64,000 nucleotides of DNA from G963422445 sp963422445 (GCA_963422445.2 OY729512.2:2666001-2730000), one strand, 5' to 3'. Counted from the stretch's first letter, positions 28,836-39,065 are shown. Made by a program: numbers and translations. The notes: a model not told the origin generated them from the letters alone.

Positions 28836-28955
28836 ACCGCTTATGCATTTGGCTCCGGCTTGATCAACATGTTGATCGAAAACCGTCCAAATGGACCGGT
28901 AGGAGTCAACTTCTCGCGGCAATCTCTCGCAACCGGAGCTACGTGCATAAGCGGT
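28836..28955. repeat. 120-bp MITE with 8-bp target duplication
   Basis: The termini ACCGCTTATGCA and TGCATAAGCGGT are perfect 12-bp inverted repeats, extending to 24 bp with mismatches. TTCGGGGA is repeated directly outside both ends (28828-28835 and 28956-28963). The interior contains the near-palindrome TTGATCAACATGTTGATC. No coding capacity. Confidence 0.82.
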
Positions 28956-29002
28956 TTCGGGGATTTTTGTTGTCCGGGTACGCATATCCTTGATAGTTGG
29001 CG

Positions 29003-29975
29003 CCAAAAGTGAACCTGATTACCCTCGACGCTAAGTGGCATTTAGTATAGAATACAGTCATGTAATTTGATGATAGAGAAGGAGAATTTCATGGCCCGTA
29101 ACCCGGTGCAGTTCCAGAAAGGAATCAGCCTCAACGCGTTTCTCTCGCTCTATAGGAACCGAACAGCAGTGCTTCGACGCCCTGTCCCGATGGCGCTGGC
29201 CCAACGGGTTCGTGTGCCCGAACTGCGGCCACGACCGAGACTGCCAGTTGACCACACACAAGCTCCAGCAGTGCTATCGCTGCAACCGCCAGACCTCCAT
29301 TACCGCCGGCACCATCTTCGAGGCCACCAAGCTGCCCCTGACGGTGTGGTTCCAGGGCATTTACTTCATGACCCAGGACAAGAAAGGTGCATCGACGATG
29401 ACGCTGCACCGCCAACTCGGCATCTCCGACCGCGCGCATCCGCTCGGCGGGTTCATCCAGCTCGACGATGCCTACCTCGGGGGCGAGCGCAGCGGCGGCA
29501 AGCGCGGACGTGGGGCACCGGGCAAGACCCCTTTCGTGGCCGCGATCGAGACCCATGAGGCGGGACATCCGCAGCGGGTGACGCTCACCGTGGTCGAGGG
29601 CTTCCGTCTCACCGAAATCCCGCCCGGGCACGCAGGTGCTCTGCGATGGGCTGACCTGCTTCAATGGCGTGACCGCGGCAGGCTGCGTTCATGAGCCGAT
29701 GGTGACCGGCGGCGGGAAAGCCGCGGTCGAGCGCCCCGAATTTCGATGGGTGAACACGATCCTCGGCACCATCAAGAACGCTTTGCGCGGTACCTACCAT
29801 GCGGTTCGACCCAAGTATGCGCAGCGCTATCTGGCGGAGTTCGAGTACCGGTTCAATCGTCGCTTCGATCTGCCCGACATCATCCCGAGACTGGTCTACG
29901 TGGCGCTGAGGACGCCACCGATGCCGGAGCGGCTGCTCAAGTTACACTTAGCTTGAGTGGTAATCAGGAAAGTGA
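29003..29975 (+). mobile_element. IS1595-family element, decayed
   Basis: Inverted repeats with the shared core CCTGATTACC and GCTAAGTG lie near 29012-29037 and, inverted, near 29946-29968. The outer limits are approximate. Between them is one broken transposase gene. Confidence 0.72.
29091..29956 (+). pseudogene. IS1595-type transposase, frameshifted
   Basis: It starts MARNPVQFQKGISLNAFLSL after GAAGGAG. The frame shifts near 29150 to the zinc-ribbon part FVCPNCGHDRDCQLTTHKLQ and CYRCNRQTSITAGTIFEATK. A short deletion removes the stretch normally found after HRQLGIS. The DDE part begins FIQLDDAYLGGERSGGKRGR. Another shift near 29625 leads to DGLTCFNGVTAAGCVHEPMV and FRWVNTILGTIKNALRGTYH. 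The C-terminus is complete. Confidence 0.85.
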
Positions 29976-30439
29976 ATAAAGTTCCTTGAACGGGTTTTGC
30001 AGTTTCTGGTGCTCGCCTGCACCCTGCCTCTGCAATGTCCGGACGCGATCCCGATCGGCACGCTGTTCGCCATGACGCCCGTCGAGGGCGTCACCCTTTG
30101 GTTTTGCAATCTCGAACCTGTCGACAGTCATCCGGCTGACGATGTCCGGGCTTGGACCTTGCGCATCGCCCGCCGTTATGTCGGCGACCATCTTCGGTAG
30201 AGCGAGCTGTCCGAGGCCTTCGGTGTCTCGCTTCCGACAGTTCGTGCGCCATCCAGTTGTATCGGCATGGCCAAGGCTTTCGGTTTCTCGTCTGCCACCT
30301 TGAACAAGAATTGCCTGACACCGGGCCGACAGCGCCCCGGGATCCCGTCTCCGACCTTTCTGCCGCCGGAACCATGACCGCCCGCGATCGTGCGCCGCGT
30401 GAGGCCCGCGACCGCACAACGCCGATAGGCCGTGCCACG
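29976..30439. other. no intact gene; probable 5' remains of the decayed transposase downstream
   Basis: About 460 bp with only scrambled short frames. The following pseudogene probably extended into this stretch, but no clear family similarity is readable here. Confidence 0.35.
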
Positions 30440-32078
30440 CATGATGCCGATGGCCGCGTGCTAGCCAGTCTCGGCGCCCTTGAAGACGCAACACCGCAGG
30501 TCCTGGAACCGACGAACGCGGTCGCCAATGGCGGCACTCACAGCCCTGCCAACCGTGTTGGAGGACGGGCTGCTCGACACCGCCGCCGGCCTGACCATGA
30601 TCCTGCTCGTCCTGGCGTTCATGACCCTGGCCCGGGTCCGCAACCCCGAACAGCTGCGCGATCTGGCACCCAGCGAATAGGGGCTGCTGCTCGGCCTCGA
30701 CCGCTGCCCCGAGGTCAAGACCTTGCGCGAGAAGATCAGGCTGATCGCCGGATCACCGGATACGGTCCATCAGTGGCAGATGGCGCTGGTCGAACGCTGG
30801 GCGGTGGCCTGAAGGCCGATTCGGTGGCCGTAACCTGGCGCTTGACGGTCATGTCAAGATCCGTGCCGGGCGCAAGGACCCGTTGCCCGAACACCTCGTC
30901 GCCCGTCAGACACCGTGTCTGACGGGCACCGTCGGATACCGGGTCAACGCCCTCGGCGGCAAGCCGCTGCCGTGCATCCACAAGCCACTCGATCCGAAAC
31001 CGGGCGCCACGATCCGGGAGGATATCGTGCCGGACCTGACGCGGCCGGACCCCGGTGATCCGGCGCAGACCCTGGTCTTCGATCGCGAAGGTTGACGCCG
31101 GGCCCTGTTCAGGACTCTCGCCCGTCAGGACATCGCCTGCATCACCTGGCACAAGACCCATAAGGGAGACGACGGGCCGGACAGCGACTTCCGCCCGGTC
31201 GCGGTCCTGCTCCAGGGGCCGGCCGGTGTCCATGACGTCACCGTCAGCCTGGCTGAGAAAGATGTCACCCTGAAGGTCGAGCTGACGGCCCGACAGATCC
31301 GTCGGCGTCTCGACGCTGGCCGTCAGGTGCCACTGATCACGACCCATCCGACCCTGTCGAGTGCGCGTGTCGCTGGCGCCATGGTCTCACGCGTGTCGCA
31401 GGAGAATGTCTTCGAATACATGCGCCACGCGTCCAACCTTGATGCCCTCGTCACCCATGACCTCGAACCGCTCGATCCTGCGCCAGACCATCGTCAATCC
31501 GGTCTGGCGCAGGATCGAGGGCCGGATCAAGGCGATCCGGGCGCGCCCGGGCCGGCTGCGCAACCTTATCGTCGAAGCCGCGGGACGCGAGGCCAGGGCC
31601 GACCGCAACACCAAGGAGACCGTCGAGGCCCTCACCGTCGAGATTGACGATCTGAAACAGCGACGCGACGCCACGCCCAAACATGCCCGGACCGGCGATC
31701 TTATCAAAACGGACAAACTCGAGGCCTTGCCGATCACCGGGTCCTCGACATCATCCGCATGATCGCCTGCCGCGCCGAAACCCGGATGTGCCACCCGTGA
31801 TTGAAGTGCAGGGCAAGGCGCCCGACAGCCGGAAGCTGCTCCAGACTCTGCTGACCTCCGACGCCAACATCAGGCCCGAACCCGAAAACGGAACCCTCAG
31901 GGCCCGGATCCCTGGCCTCGCCGACAATGCCCTCGACCGGATACTGGCGCCGCTCCTCAAGGACCTCACCGAACCCCGGACCATCTACCCCGGAACCGAC
32001 CTTGAACCCGTCTACGAAATCGTAGCCAAATCACAAAAACAGGGATGGTCTGATTCCAGATGGGATCAGGAAGATTGA
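30440..32078 (+). pseudogene. large transposase-like protein, heavily decayed
   Basis: Fragments in all three plus frames line up as one protein: GALEDATPQVLEPTNAVANG, LVLAFMTLARVRNPEQLRDL, LGLDRCPEVKTLREKIRLIA, then PLPEHLVARQTPCLTGTVGY, QTLVFDREG, LITTHPTLSSARVAGAMVSR, QENVFEYMRH and a C-terminal RTIYPGTDLEPVYEIVA. I recognise this series from a family of large (about 800-900 residue) transposase-like proteins but cannot give an IS name. At least five frameshifts or stops make it non-functional. No terminal repeats were found. Confidence 0.6.
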
Positions 32079-32165
32079 ATTTGTTGCTCCAAGGACGCCG
32101 TCATCAGGGGCGGATTTACAGATTCAATTGGCCAATGCTGCCCACAATCGGTAGTGTCCGGCGTT

Positions 32166-32801
32166 ATGAGCGCGACGGTCAAAAATCTTACCAGCCTCGA
32201 TCCGGTCACTGATCGGATCCGCCGGGTCCTTGATGCCGAAGCCGAAGCGATTCGGGAGGTTTCGATTGATGATTCCTATAGTCGGGCGCTTGATCTGCTT
32301 TATGACTGTCGGGGCAAAATTGTCGCAACCGGTATGGGAAAGGCGGGTTTTGTCGCCCGCAAATTTGCCGCTATCCTGAGTTCGACGGCGTCGCCGGCGA
32401 TCTTCATCCACCCGGCCGAAGCCGCGCATGGTGATCTCGGGATGCTGGCGCCGGGTGATTGCATCGTCGCATTCTCTACCAGCGGCAAGACTCGAGAAGT
32501 TCTCGAGTTCATTGAACTCAGCCGCCACATGAATGTCGATGCCGTAATCGGCATCACCTCGCACAGCGACTCCGGTTTGCGATTGATGTCCGATGTCATT
32601 ATCGACATGGGGGTAATCAACGAACCCTGCCCGCTTGGTGTGACACCCACCGCAAGTATGGCTGTGATGTCGGCTGTTGGCGATGCGCTTGCGCTGGTCT
32701 TGATGGAACGCAAGGAAGTGACCCGGTCCGATTACGGATTGCGGCATCATGGCGGCTATCTCGGAAAGCGGATCCGTACCGACAACCTGCCGGATTGTTG
32801 A
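32166..32801 (+). CDS. SIS-domain sugar-phosphate isomerase (KpsF/GutQ type, without CBS domains)
   Basis: 211 residues, only the SIS domain of the KdsD/KpsF/GutQ group; the usual C-terminal CBS pair is absent. Motifs are GKIVATGMGKAGFVARKFAA, FIHPAEAAHGDLGMLAPGD, AFSTSGKTREVLEFIEL and CPLGVTPTASMAVMSAVGDA, with a final HHGGYLGKR. These enzymes interconvert ribulose-5-phosphate and arabinose-5-phosphate for Kdo synthesis, or a related ketose/aldose pair. The start ATG 32166 is chosen over GTG 32154 because the domain needs no more residues. Confidence 0.85.
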   Translation: MSATVKNLTSLDPVTDRIRRVLDAEAEAIREVSIDDSYSRALDLLYDCRGKIVATGMGKAGFVARKFAAILSSTASPAIFIHPAEAAHGDLGMLAPGDCIVAFSTSGKTREVLEFIELSRHMNVDAVIGITSHSDSGLRLMSDVIIDMGVINEPCPLGVTPTASMAVMSAVGDALALVLMERKEVTRSDYGLRHHGGYLGKRIRTDNLPDC

Positions 32802-32863
32802 TTGGCCGGTCTCGATCGAACGCCCTTTCTTTTATTGACAGTACCTCGTTGGACGCCGTTTCC

Positions 32864-34288
32864 TCAATCGGACGTTGACCGATGGTTGGGCGATGTCCGG
32901 GTGCCGGCGGCGACGCGCAGACCCCCGATCAATGCGACGAGAGCCGCGGGAGAAAGGCCGATGTAGAGCCATGCGGCAACCGTGCGGGCCGAGTCGGAGT
33001 TGTGATCCTCGGCAAATCCGGCCGCATTCGCAATCAGACCGGCGGTGCTTGATCCGAAAGCGATTCCGACCGACTGGAACGTCGGTATTACCGATGCGAC
33101 GCGATGTCTGTCGGCATCTCCGGCTGCTTCGAACACGAAACGTCCGATATGGCCCCAGGCCAACCCGATCCCGAACCCGATAATCGCAATCCCCACGATT
33201 GCAGCCCAAACCGGCCCCGACGGCAGAAACGAGCCTGTTATCAACACCCCGGCACCGGTGATCGTCGGGCCGGCAATGGTCGCGAGCCGGCTTCCGGTTC
33301 GACCGATACCCGAGAAGGCGATCGCGGCCAATGTCCACATCATCGACTGTGCTGTAACGATATAGCCGGTGGTCAGGATCGGGATATCATGAATCACGCG
33401 GAACAGGAGCGGTCCATAGACTGCGGTGACGACTGTGGCGAAAGTGATGCCGAAGACGTACATCACGCCGCCGCCGAGCACCGTCTGAGGCCGGAGCATA
33501 TCCCGCGGAAACAGTGGGTCGCGACTACGGCGTTCCAGCATGACGGTTGTCGCCAGGCAAATCACGCTGATCCCGGCCAGCACGAAATCCGCGCCCGGGC
33601 TGGACAGCTTGCCGATCCCGCCGAGAACCAGGGCCGCGGCGCCAAGAATGGCAAGCCGGATAATCTGTGAGGGAGATCCGGTATCTTCCGAGTTGTTATC
33701 GGCCGGGATTGATTTCAGTGTCAGCAGAACGAATACGCCCGCCGCCACGACCATCATGACAAATCCCCAGCGCCATGCGTCGTACTCCGCGAAGATTCCG
33801 CCAATCAGCGGGCCGGTCAGGGCAGCCACGCCCCAGCCACCGGACACCACGGCAAACAGGCGGGCCCAGGATGCGGGTGGAAAGAGATCCCGGATCATGC
33901 CATGCGAGTACGCCGTCAACAGGCCGGCGCCGAGCCCCTGGACTGTCCGCCCGACAAGAACATTCTCCATTGTTGGCGCAAGGGCAGTGAGCAGGCTGCC
34001 GAGCGCGAACACGATAGCGGCCAGAACCAGAGATCGCCTGGCGCCGAAGCGGGCTTTCAGCATGCCGCCCGCGGCGGAACTTACGATCACGCTGACGACG
34101 AACAGCGAGGTCGCCCAACTCAGCAGGTCGAGCCCGCCGATATCGTTGACCACGCTTGGAGCGAGTGTTGCGAAAATGAAAAAATTGGATGCATGCAGCG
34201 CGATGCTGAAAACAAGCATCAGCGTGAAACGCCGATATTCCGGGCTCAGAAGGTCGCTCCAGGTTAGAACCCGGTCGGCGTCGTTCAT
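32864..34288 (-). CDS. major facilitator superfamily transporter (DHA2-like exporter)
   Basis: 474 residues with 12-14 predicted membrane helices. The N-terminal half contains LSWATSLFVVSVIVSSAAGG followed by MLKARFGARRSLVLAAIVFA (the MFS A-motif region), and VGRTVQGLGAGLLTAYSHGM resembles motif B/C of drug exporters. ATG 34288 follows ACGGGAGC. Likely a proton-driven inner-membrane exporter with unknown substrate. It is convergent with the isomerase gene. Confidence 0.88.
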   Translation of the reverse strand: MNDADRVLTWSDLLSPEYRRFTLMLVFSIALHASNFFIFATLAPSVVNDIGGLDLLSWATSLFVVSVIVSSAAGGMLKARFGARRSLVLAAIVFALGSLLTALAPTMENVLVGRTVQGLGAGLLTAYSHGMIRDLFPPASWARLFAVVSGGWGVAALTGPLIGGIFAEYDAWRWGFVMMVVAAGVFVLLTLKSIPADNNSEDTGSPSQIIRLAILGAAALVLGGIGKLSSPGADFVLAGISVICLATTVMLERRSRDPLFPRDMLRPQTVLGGGVMYVFGITFATVVTAVYGPLLFRVIHDIPILTTGYIVTAQSMMWTLAAIAFSGIGRTGSRLATIAGPTITGAGVLITGSFLPSGPVWAAIVGIAIIGFGIGLAWGHIGRFVFEAAGDADRHRVASVIPTFQSVGIAFGSSTAGLIANAAGFAEDHNSDSARTVAAWLYIGLSPAALVALIGGLRVAAGTRTSPNHRSTSD

Positions 34289-34552
34289 GATTGCTCCCGT
34301 GTTTGATAAAATGGCGGCCCGGCACGCCAGTCATTGGATGTTGATTCCGGAACGTTCCGGCCGACGATCCGATTGCGTCCAGAGACCATGATGTCCGCAT
34401 GATCGGCTTTCTTCTTCGATAAGGCTATCATCAATGCAACAGGAACAACGACCGTGCTCCCGAGATGTCGAGACGCCCTTTGGTCCGACTGGTAACGGTC
34501 GTCGTGCGTCCGGCCTCCCTGTTCCAGGCAGAACCGCGCGCTGGCCCGCTGC

Positions 34553-34825
34553 GTGTCGCGTGGTTTGGCTGTGAAAGGCAGCAAACGCGCCGCCAGAGCG
34601 GCTCGTCTCAAACTGCGGCAACTCCCGCCGGTCGGTATTGGTCATAACATGGGGCCGCAACGGGAGCCTGCCTATTATCGATATTGCTGGACCCGGGCCC
34701 AGAAGACGGCTTGGAAACAACCGGATCCGATGATTGTCAGGCGGCGCATGGCCCGTGCTCGTGCTCTCGGCATGAGTTATCGTGATTACACGCTCGAAAT
34801 TCTCGAGCGCGGCCGGCATCTCTGA
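34553..34825 (+). CDS. small conserved basic protein, function unknown
   Basis: Up to 90 residues, rich in Arg. The centre GIGHNMGPQREPAYYRYCWT and the end ARALGMSYRDYTLEILERGR look like a short alphaproteobacterial conserved protein, because they are ordered and not compositional. The start is uncertain: GTG 34553, GTG 34571 or ATG 34649. No known domain is recognised. It lies divergent from the MFS gene and upstream of the peroxiredoxin gene. Confidence 0.55.
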   Translation: MSRGLAVKGSKRAARAARLKLRQLPPVGIGHNMGPQREPAYYRYCWTRAQKTAWKQPDPMIVRRRMARARALGMSYRDYTLEILERGRHL

Positions 34826-34974
34826 CGTGCGGAATTCTTGCCGGTCCGGGCCCACATCGGCGATTGTTCATGTCCGATCGGTTCACTACATTGCAACTCA
34901 CATACAGAATGTCGGTTCGCCCGAGTTCGGCAGGTGGTCCGAAGGGCGGTCCAGTATGCCAAGGAGAACAATCA

Positions 34975-35637
34975 ATGGCTCTCAGAATCAACGACACGGC
35001 ACCGAACTTCACTGCCGAGACCACGGAAGGTACGATCGACTTCCACGAATGGATAGGCGACAGCTGGGCAATTCTCTGCTCGCATCCGAAGGACTTCACA
35101 CCGGTCTGCACGACCGAACTCGGATACATGGCGAATCTCAAGCCGGAGTTCGAAAAGCGGAACTGCAAGATCATCGGCATCAGTGTCGATCCGGTCCACA
35201 ACCACAATGAGTGGTCCAAGGATATCGAGAAGGTCTCCGGCAGCGCGATCAACTATCCGCTGATCGGCGATCCTGAACTCAAGGTCGCGAAGACCTACGA
35301 AATGCTGCCGGCGGAAGAAGGCGAAAGTTCGGAAGGTCGTACCGCGGCCGACAATGCTACTGTGCGCACGGTCTTTCTGATCGGCCCGGACAAGAAGATC
35401 AAACTATCCCTGACCTATCCGATGAGCACCGGGCGGAATTTCGACGAGGTGTTGCGGGTGCTCGATTCCTGCCAGCTGACAGCTACGCACAAGGTTGCAA
35501 CGCCGGTCAACTGGAAGCAGGGCGAGGACGTGATCATCGTTCCGGCCGTTTCCGACGAAGATGCGAGAAAAGCGTTTCCCGACGGTTGGGACGCGCCGTT
35601 GCCTTATCTGCGCAAGGTTCCACAGCCGAACGCCTGA
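34975..35637 (+). CDS. 1-Cys peroxiredoxin (Prx6-like)
   Basis: 220 residues from ATG 34975, preceded by AAGGAG; a longer frame upstream lacks homology. The peroxidatic Cys is in HPKDFTPVCTTELGYM. The C-terminal extension with VNWKQGEDVIIVPAVSDEDA is typical of the 1-Cys/Prx6 group, and no resolving Cys is seen at the usual place. It reduces peroxides in the cytoplasm. A hairpin follows 19 bp after the stop. Confidence 0.95.
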   Translation: MALRINDTAPNFTAETTEGTIDFHEWIGDSWAILCSHPKDFTPVCTTELGYMANLKPEFEKRNCKIIGISVDPVHNHNEWSKDIEKVSGSAINYPLIGDPELKVAKTYEMLPAEEGESSEGRTAADNATVRTVFLIGPDKKIKLSLTYPMSTGRNFDEVLRVLDSCQLTATHKVATPVNWKQGEDVIIVPAVSDEDARKAFPDGWDAPLPYLRKVPQPNA

Positions 35638-35655
35638 TCGTTCTGCCGATTTAGC

Positions 35656-35695
35656 CGGTATCCGGGCTGGACCGTGTCTCCTGGCCCGGATACCG
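35656..35695 (+). terminator. hairpin after the peroxiredoxin gene
   Basis: CGGTATCCGGGC (35656-35667) and GCCCGGATACCG (35684-35695) form a perfect 12-bp stem with a 16-base loop. There is no strong T run, so it may be a weak intrinsic terminator or an RNA-stabilising hairpin. Confidence 0.6.
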
Positions 35696-35787
35696 TGACG
35701 GTCTTTCAGTGACCGGGGAGTATCTGTACCGGGACCCGGGTGCGTGGTTGAAGACCCGAGACTCAAGCCAGTCATGGAGGTTATCCA

Positions 35788-37155
35788 ATGACGTTGCTGC
35801 CCAATTCCGTCCATGCCCGCGACATCGCGACGATAATCCACCCGCAGACTAACCTCGCCAGACACCAGGATGTCGGGCCAATGGTGATTACCCATGGCAG
35901 TGGCGCAACGATCTACGATGACAACGGCAAGGACTATATCGAAAGCGTTGCAGGTCTATGGTGCGCCTCACTCGGCTTCGCCGTGGAGCGTCTTGCCAAG
36001 GTCGCATATGACCAGATGTGCACCCTTGGCTACTATCACAGTTATCGGCATCGCACGAACGAACCCAATGTCGACCTGGCGGAGAAACTGTTGTCGATTG
36101 CACCGGTTTCGATGTCGAAGGTGCTGTTTCAGTGCTCAGGATCGGAGGCTAACGATACTGCGATCAAACTCGTCTGGTATTACCACAATGCGATCGGCAA
36201 ACCGGAGAAGCGCAAGATCATTGCCCGCACCATGGGGTATCATGGCAGCACCGCAGCTGCTGTCAGCCTGTCCGGGAAGCCGGACATGCACGCCGGGTTC
36301 GGTCTGCCTTTCGAGCTGTTCCGGCATACCGAGTATCCACATTACTATCGCCGCCATGTCGAGGGCGAGAGCGAAGACGAATTTGCAACGCGCATGGCTG
36401 ATGCGCTGGAAACACTGATTCTTGACGAAGGTCCTGAGACGGTCGGCGCGTTCTTTGCAGAGCCGGTGATGGGAGCCGGGGGCGCTGTGCTGCCGCCAGC
36501 GACTTATTTCGAGAAAATTCAAGCGGTTCTGCAAAAATACGAAATTCTTTTCATCGCGGATGAAGTCATCTGCGGCTTTGGTCGCACCGGGACAATGTGG
36601 GGATCGACGACCTTCGGCCTGAAACCGGACATGATTTCCAGTGCCAAGGCGCTGTCGGCAGCAATGCAGCCGATTTCGGCGCTGATGGTGAATGCGAAGA
36701 TCTACGACGCGATGGTCGGGCAGAGTGGTACGCTTGGCGCTTTCGCGCACGGTTATACCTATGCCGGGCATCCGGTCACGTCGGCCGTGGCTCTCGAAGT
36801 GCTGAAGATTTATGAGAACATGGATATCGTGAATCGCGTGCAGTCGTTCTCTCCGGTTTTCCTCGGCGCTCTCGAAGCCCATGCAGACCATCCGCTGATC
36901 GGTGACATCAAGGGCGTCGGGCTGATCTGCGGGATCGAATTGATGCGCGATGGTTCGTCCCGCGTTCCGTTCGATGCCGAACTCAATGTACCCGGACGTT
37001 TCCACGAAAATGCCCTGAAGCATGGTCTGATCCCGCGAATTGTCGGCGATCGTCTGGTGTTTGCACCGCCATTGATCATCACGGAAACCGAGATTGCAGA
37101 GATGTCGGCTCGGCTCGGGCGGGCGCTTGATGATACTTGGGCCGAGATCCGATGA
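35788..37155 (+). CDS. class III pyridoxal-phosphate aminotransferase (omega-aminotransferase type)
   Basis: 455 residues from ATG 35788 with GGAGG upstream. Fold-type I class III motifs are YIESVAGLWCASLGF, LFQCSGSEANDTAIKLVWYY, ARTMGYHGSTAAAVSLSG, LFIADEVICGFGRTGTMWGS (PLP-binding Asp) and MISSAKALSAAMQPISALMV (the Lys for the Schiff base). It resembles enzymes using pyruvate with beta-alanine, putrescine or taurine-like amines; the donor cannot be fixed. Confidence 0.93.
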   Translation: MTLLPNSVHARDIATIIHPQTNLARHQDVGPMVITHGSGATIYDDNGKDYIESVAGLWCASLGFAVERLAKVAYDQMCTLGYYHSYRHRTNEPNVDLAEKLLSIAPVSMSKVLFQCSGSEANDTAIKLVWYYHNAIGKPEKRKIIARTMGYHGSTAAAVSLSGKPDMHAGFGLPFELFRHTEYPHYYRRHVEGESEDEFATRMADALETLILDEGPETVGAFFAEPVMGAGGAVLPPATYFEKIQAVLQKYEILFIADEVICGFGRTGTMWGSTTFGLKPDMISSAKALSAAMQPISALMVNAKIYDAMVGQSGTLGAFAHGYTYAGHPVTSAVALEVLKIYENMDIVNRVQSFSPVFLGALEAHADHPLIGDIKGVGLICGIELMRDGSSRVPFDAELNVPGRFHENALKHGLIPRIVGDRLVFAPPLIITETEIAEMSARLGRALDDTWAEIR

Positions 37156-37163
37156 ACGCGTGG

Positions 37164-37970
37164 TCACACTCCGGTCATTTCGTCGAGACCACGTCGCAGG
37201 ATCCGGTTGAATTCGTCCGGCACCTCCACATTCGAGAAATGGCGTTGACCATCGATCACGGTGAGCGTTGACCCGCGAATTCGTTTCTGGATCTCCGTCG
37301 CGCGCTCGAGCGGGGTGACCAAGTCGGCACCGGCAGCAATGATGCGGGTCGGTGCGATGATCCGGGGCAGCAGATCGCGGTAGGCGAGGTCGGCGACCGC
37401 CGAGGTTCCGCCCAGATACCCTGCGACAGGCGTCCAGACGAATACATCGCGAATCCTCTTGTAGTCGGAGTTTTCGGCTTCGACATAGGCATCGGTGAAC
37501 CAGAGTGCTTTGGTCATGTCCCAGACCGGCGCCATACCCCCGCGTCGGACCACGGCTTGGCGTTCGGCAACCCAGTTCCGGTACCAGGCACTGGCCTGTG
37601 ATGTGGTGTTACACAGTGTCAGCGATGCGATCCGGTCGGGATGGTGGATACCAAGGCCCTGGCCAATCATGCCGCCGGTCGAAATTCCGACCCAATGCAC
37701 CTGTTCGAGACCCAAGGCGTCCAGCAGGCCCACGGCGTCGGCAACGAACTGATCGAGACTGTATGGGCCAACTGGCGCACTGGTATCGCCGTGGCCGCGC
37801 CAGTCGTAACGCAACAAGCGGTACCGGTCGGTGAGAGCCGGGACTTGAGGATCCCAGAGTCTGTGGCTCGTCCCCATGGCGTGAGCCATCACGACCGGGG
37901 GCCCGTCTACCGGTCCGTCCTCCACAAACGCGATCTCGATGTCGCCGACGTCAACGCGCTGTTGTGTCAA
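37164..37970 (-). CDS. alpha/beta-fold hydrolase (3-oxoadipate enol-lactonase-like)
   Basis: 268 residues. The nucleophile elbow is GISTGGMIG, with Asp in AAGADLVTP and His in IDGQRHFSNVE, giving a complete Ser-Asp-His triad; the oxyanion region is VMAHAMGTSHRLWDP. The start appears to be TTG 37970, overlapping the TGA of the upstream reductase by four bases, which suggests coupling. The substrate could be a lactone or ester of aromatic catabolism. Confidence 0.88.
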   Translation of the reverse strand: MTQQRVDVGDIEIAFVEDGPVDGPPVVMAHAMGTSHRLWDPQVPALTDRYRLLRYDWRGHGDTSAPVGPYSLDQFVADAVGLLDALGLEQVHWVGISTGGMIGQGLGIHHPDRIASLTLCNTTSQASAWYRNWVAERQAVVRRGGMAPVWDMTKALWFTDAYVEAENSDYKRIRDVFVWTPVAGYLGGTSAVADLAYRDLLPRIIAPTRIIAAGADLVTPLERATEIQKRIRGSTLTVIDGQRHFSNVEVPDEFNRILRRGLDEMTGV

Positions 37971-39004
37971 GGGGTTCGGTTTTCTGCCGTGGCACGGCCG
38001 TAACGGACCAGGGTCTTTCCGGCATGGGCACCGGCTAGCATATCGTGAAGTGCTGATGGGGTGTGTTCGAATCCCTCAACGACATGGTCGATCGATTGTA
38101 TCAGGCCTTCGCAGCAGAGGGCGATCATGCGGTTGCGTGCGAACGCCCAACGCTCAGGATAGGAATAGCGTGAAAAGCACGTGATGCTTGCCTCCCGCGC
38201 CCAGAGTTGCCGCATGTTGACGGGATCGAGATCCGGCCGGTCGCTGTTGTTGGATACCGTGCGTCCGATCACAAGAACCTTTGCATATCGGGCCAATTGG
38301 TCGAACACCGTGTCAGCGACGGGGCCGCCGAGGGTATCGAAGAAGAGATGGACGCCGTCGGGGCAATATCCGGCCAGTCTTTCCACGAATCCGGGATCAC
38401 TGCGATCGACGCAGGCATCTGCGCCAAGCTGCTCAGTAACGAGTGCGCATTTCCGGACGTTGCCGGCGACACCGATGACCCGCATGCCGGCGAGCTTGCC
38501 CAGTTGCACGGCATAACTGCCGACGGCGCCGGCTGCCGACGTCACAACAAGCGTCTGGCCGGGCATCGGACGGCCGAACAGATCCATGGCGCAATAGGCT
38601 GTCAGGCCCGGCGAACCCAGAGCCGTCAACCACAAGGTTTCCGGAAACGAATTGTCGGCGGCACGAAGCTGCCCCGGTGTGGTGACGGCAAATTCCTGCC
38701 AGCCGAGCCGTCCGGTCACAAGGTCGCCCGCGCATAAACCACCAGCCTCGCCAGCATACACTTCGCCAAGAACATCGCAATCGATAAGCTCACCAATGGC
38801 GAATGGGCGCGTGTAATTCCGAAAGTCCTTCATGCGCTGGTTCTGCCATGGTGACAGTGCGGCAACAAGCACGCGGACCAGCAGTTGGTCCTGGTCAAGG
38901 TCGGGAACGGGAACGGTTTCGATGCTGAAATTCGAATCGCCGGGCAAACCGATTGGCCGCGACCGAAGCACGAAGCGGCGATTGTGTTCGGGCATGGTAT
39001 ACAT
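37967..39004 (-). CDS. zinc-independent MDR-family oxidoreductase (prostaglandin reductase/quinone reductase type)
   Basis: About 345 residues; ATG 39004 or 38995 are possible starts. It has the N-terminal GroES-like part (VRVLVAALSPWQNQRMKDF) and a Rossmann domain with TLVVTSAAGAVGSYAVQLGK and MRVIGVAGNVRKCALVTEQL. There is no zinc-binding Cys cluster. It resembles NADP-dependent alkenal/one reductases. It is operonic with the downstream hydrolase and divergent from the other hydrolase gene with a 61-bp gap, so all three may share control. Confidence 0.87.
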   Translation of the reverse strand: MYTMPEHNRRFVLRSRPIGLPGDSNFSIETVPVPDLDQDQLLVRVLVAALSPWQNQRMKDFRNYTRPFAIGELIDCDVLGEVYAGEAGGLCAGDLVTGRLGWQEFAVTTPGQLRAADNSFPETLWLTALGSPGLTAYCAMDLFGRPMPGQTLVVTSAAGAVGSYAVQLGKLAGMRVIGVAGNVRKCALVTEQLGADACVDRSDPGFVERLAGYCPDGVHLFFDTLGGPVADTVFDQLARYAKVLVIGRTVSNNSDRPDLDPVNMRQLWAREASITCFSRYSYPERWAFARNRMIALCCEGLIQSIDHVVEGFEHTPSALHDMLAGAHAGKTLVRYGRATAENRTP

Positions 39005-39065
39005 GAAATCCGCAGCGGTGGTCGCTTTTCGGTGTGAACCGCAATAGTAGTGATGGAGGACTTGC

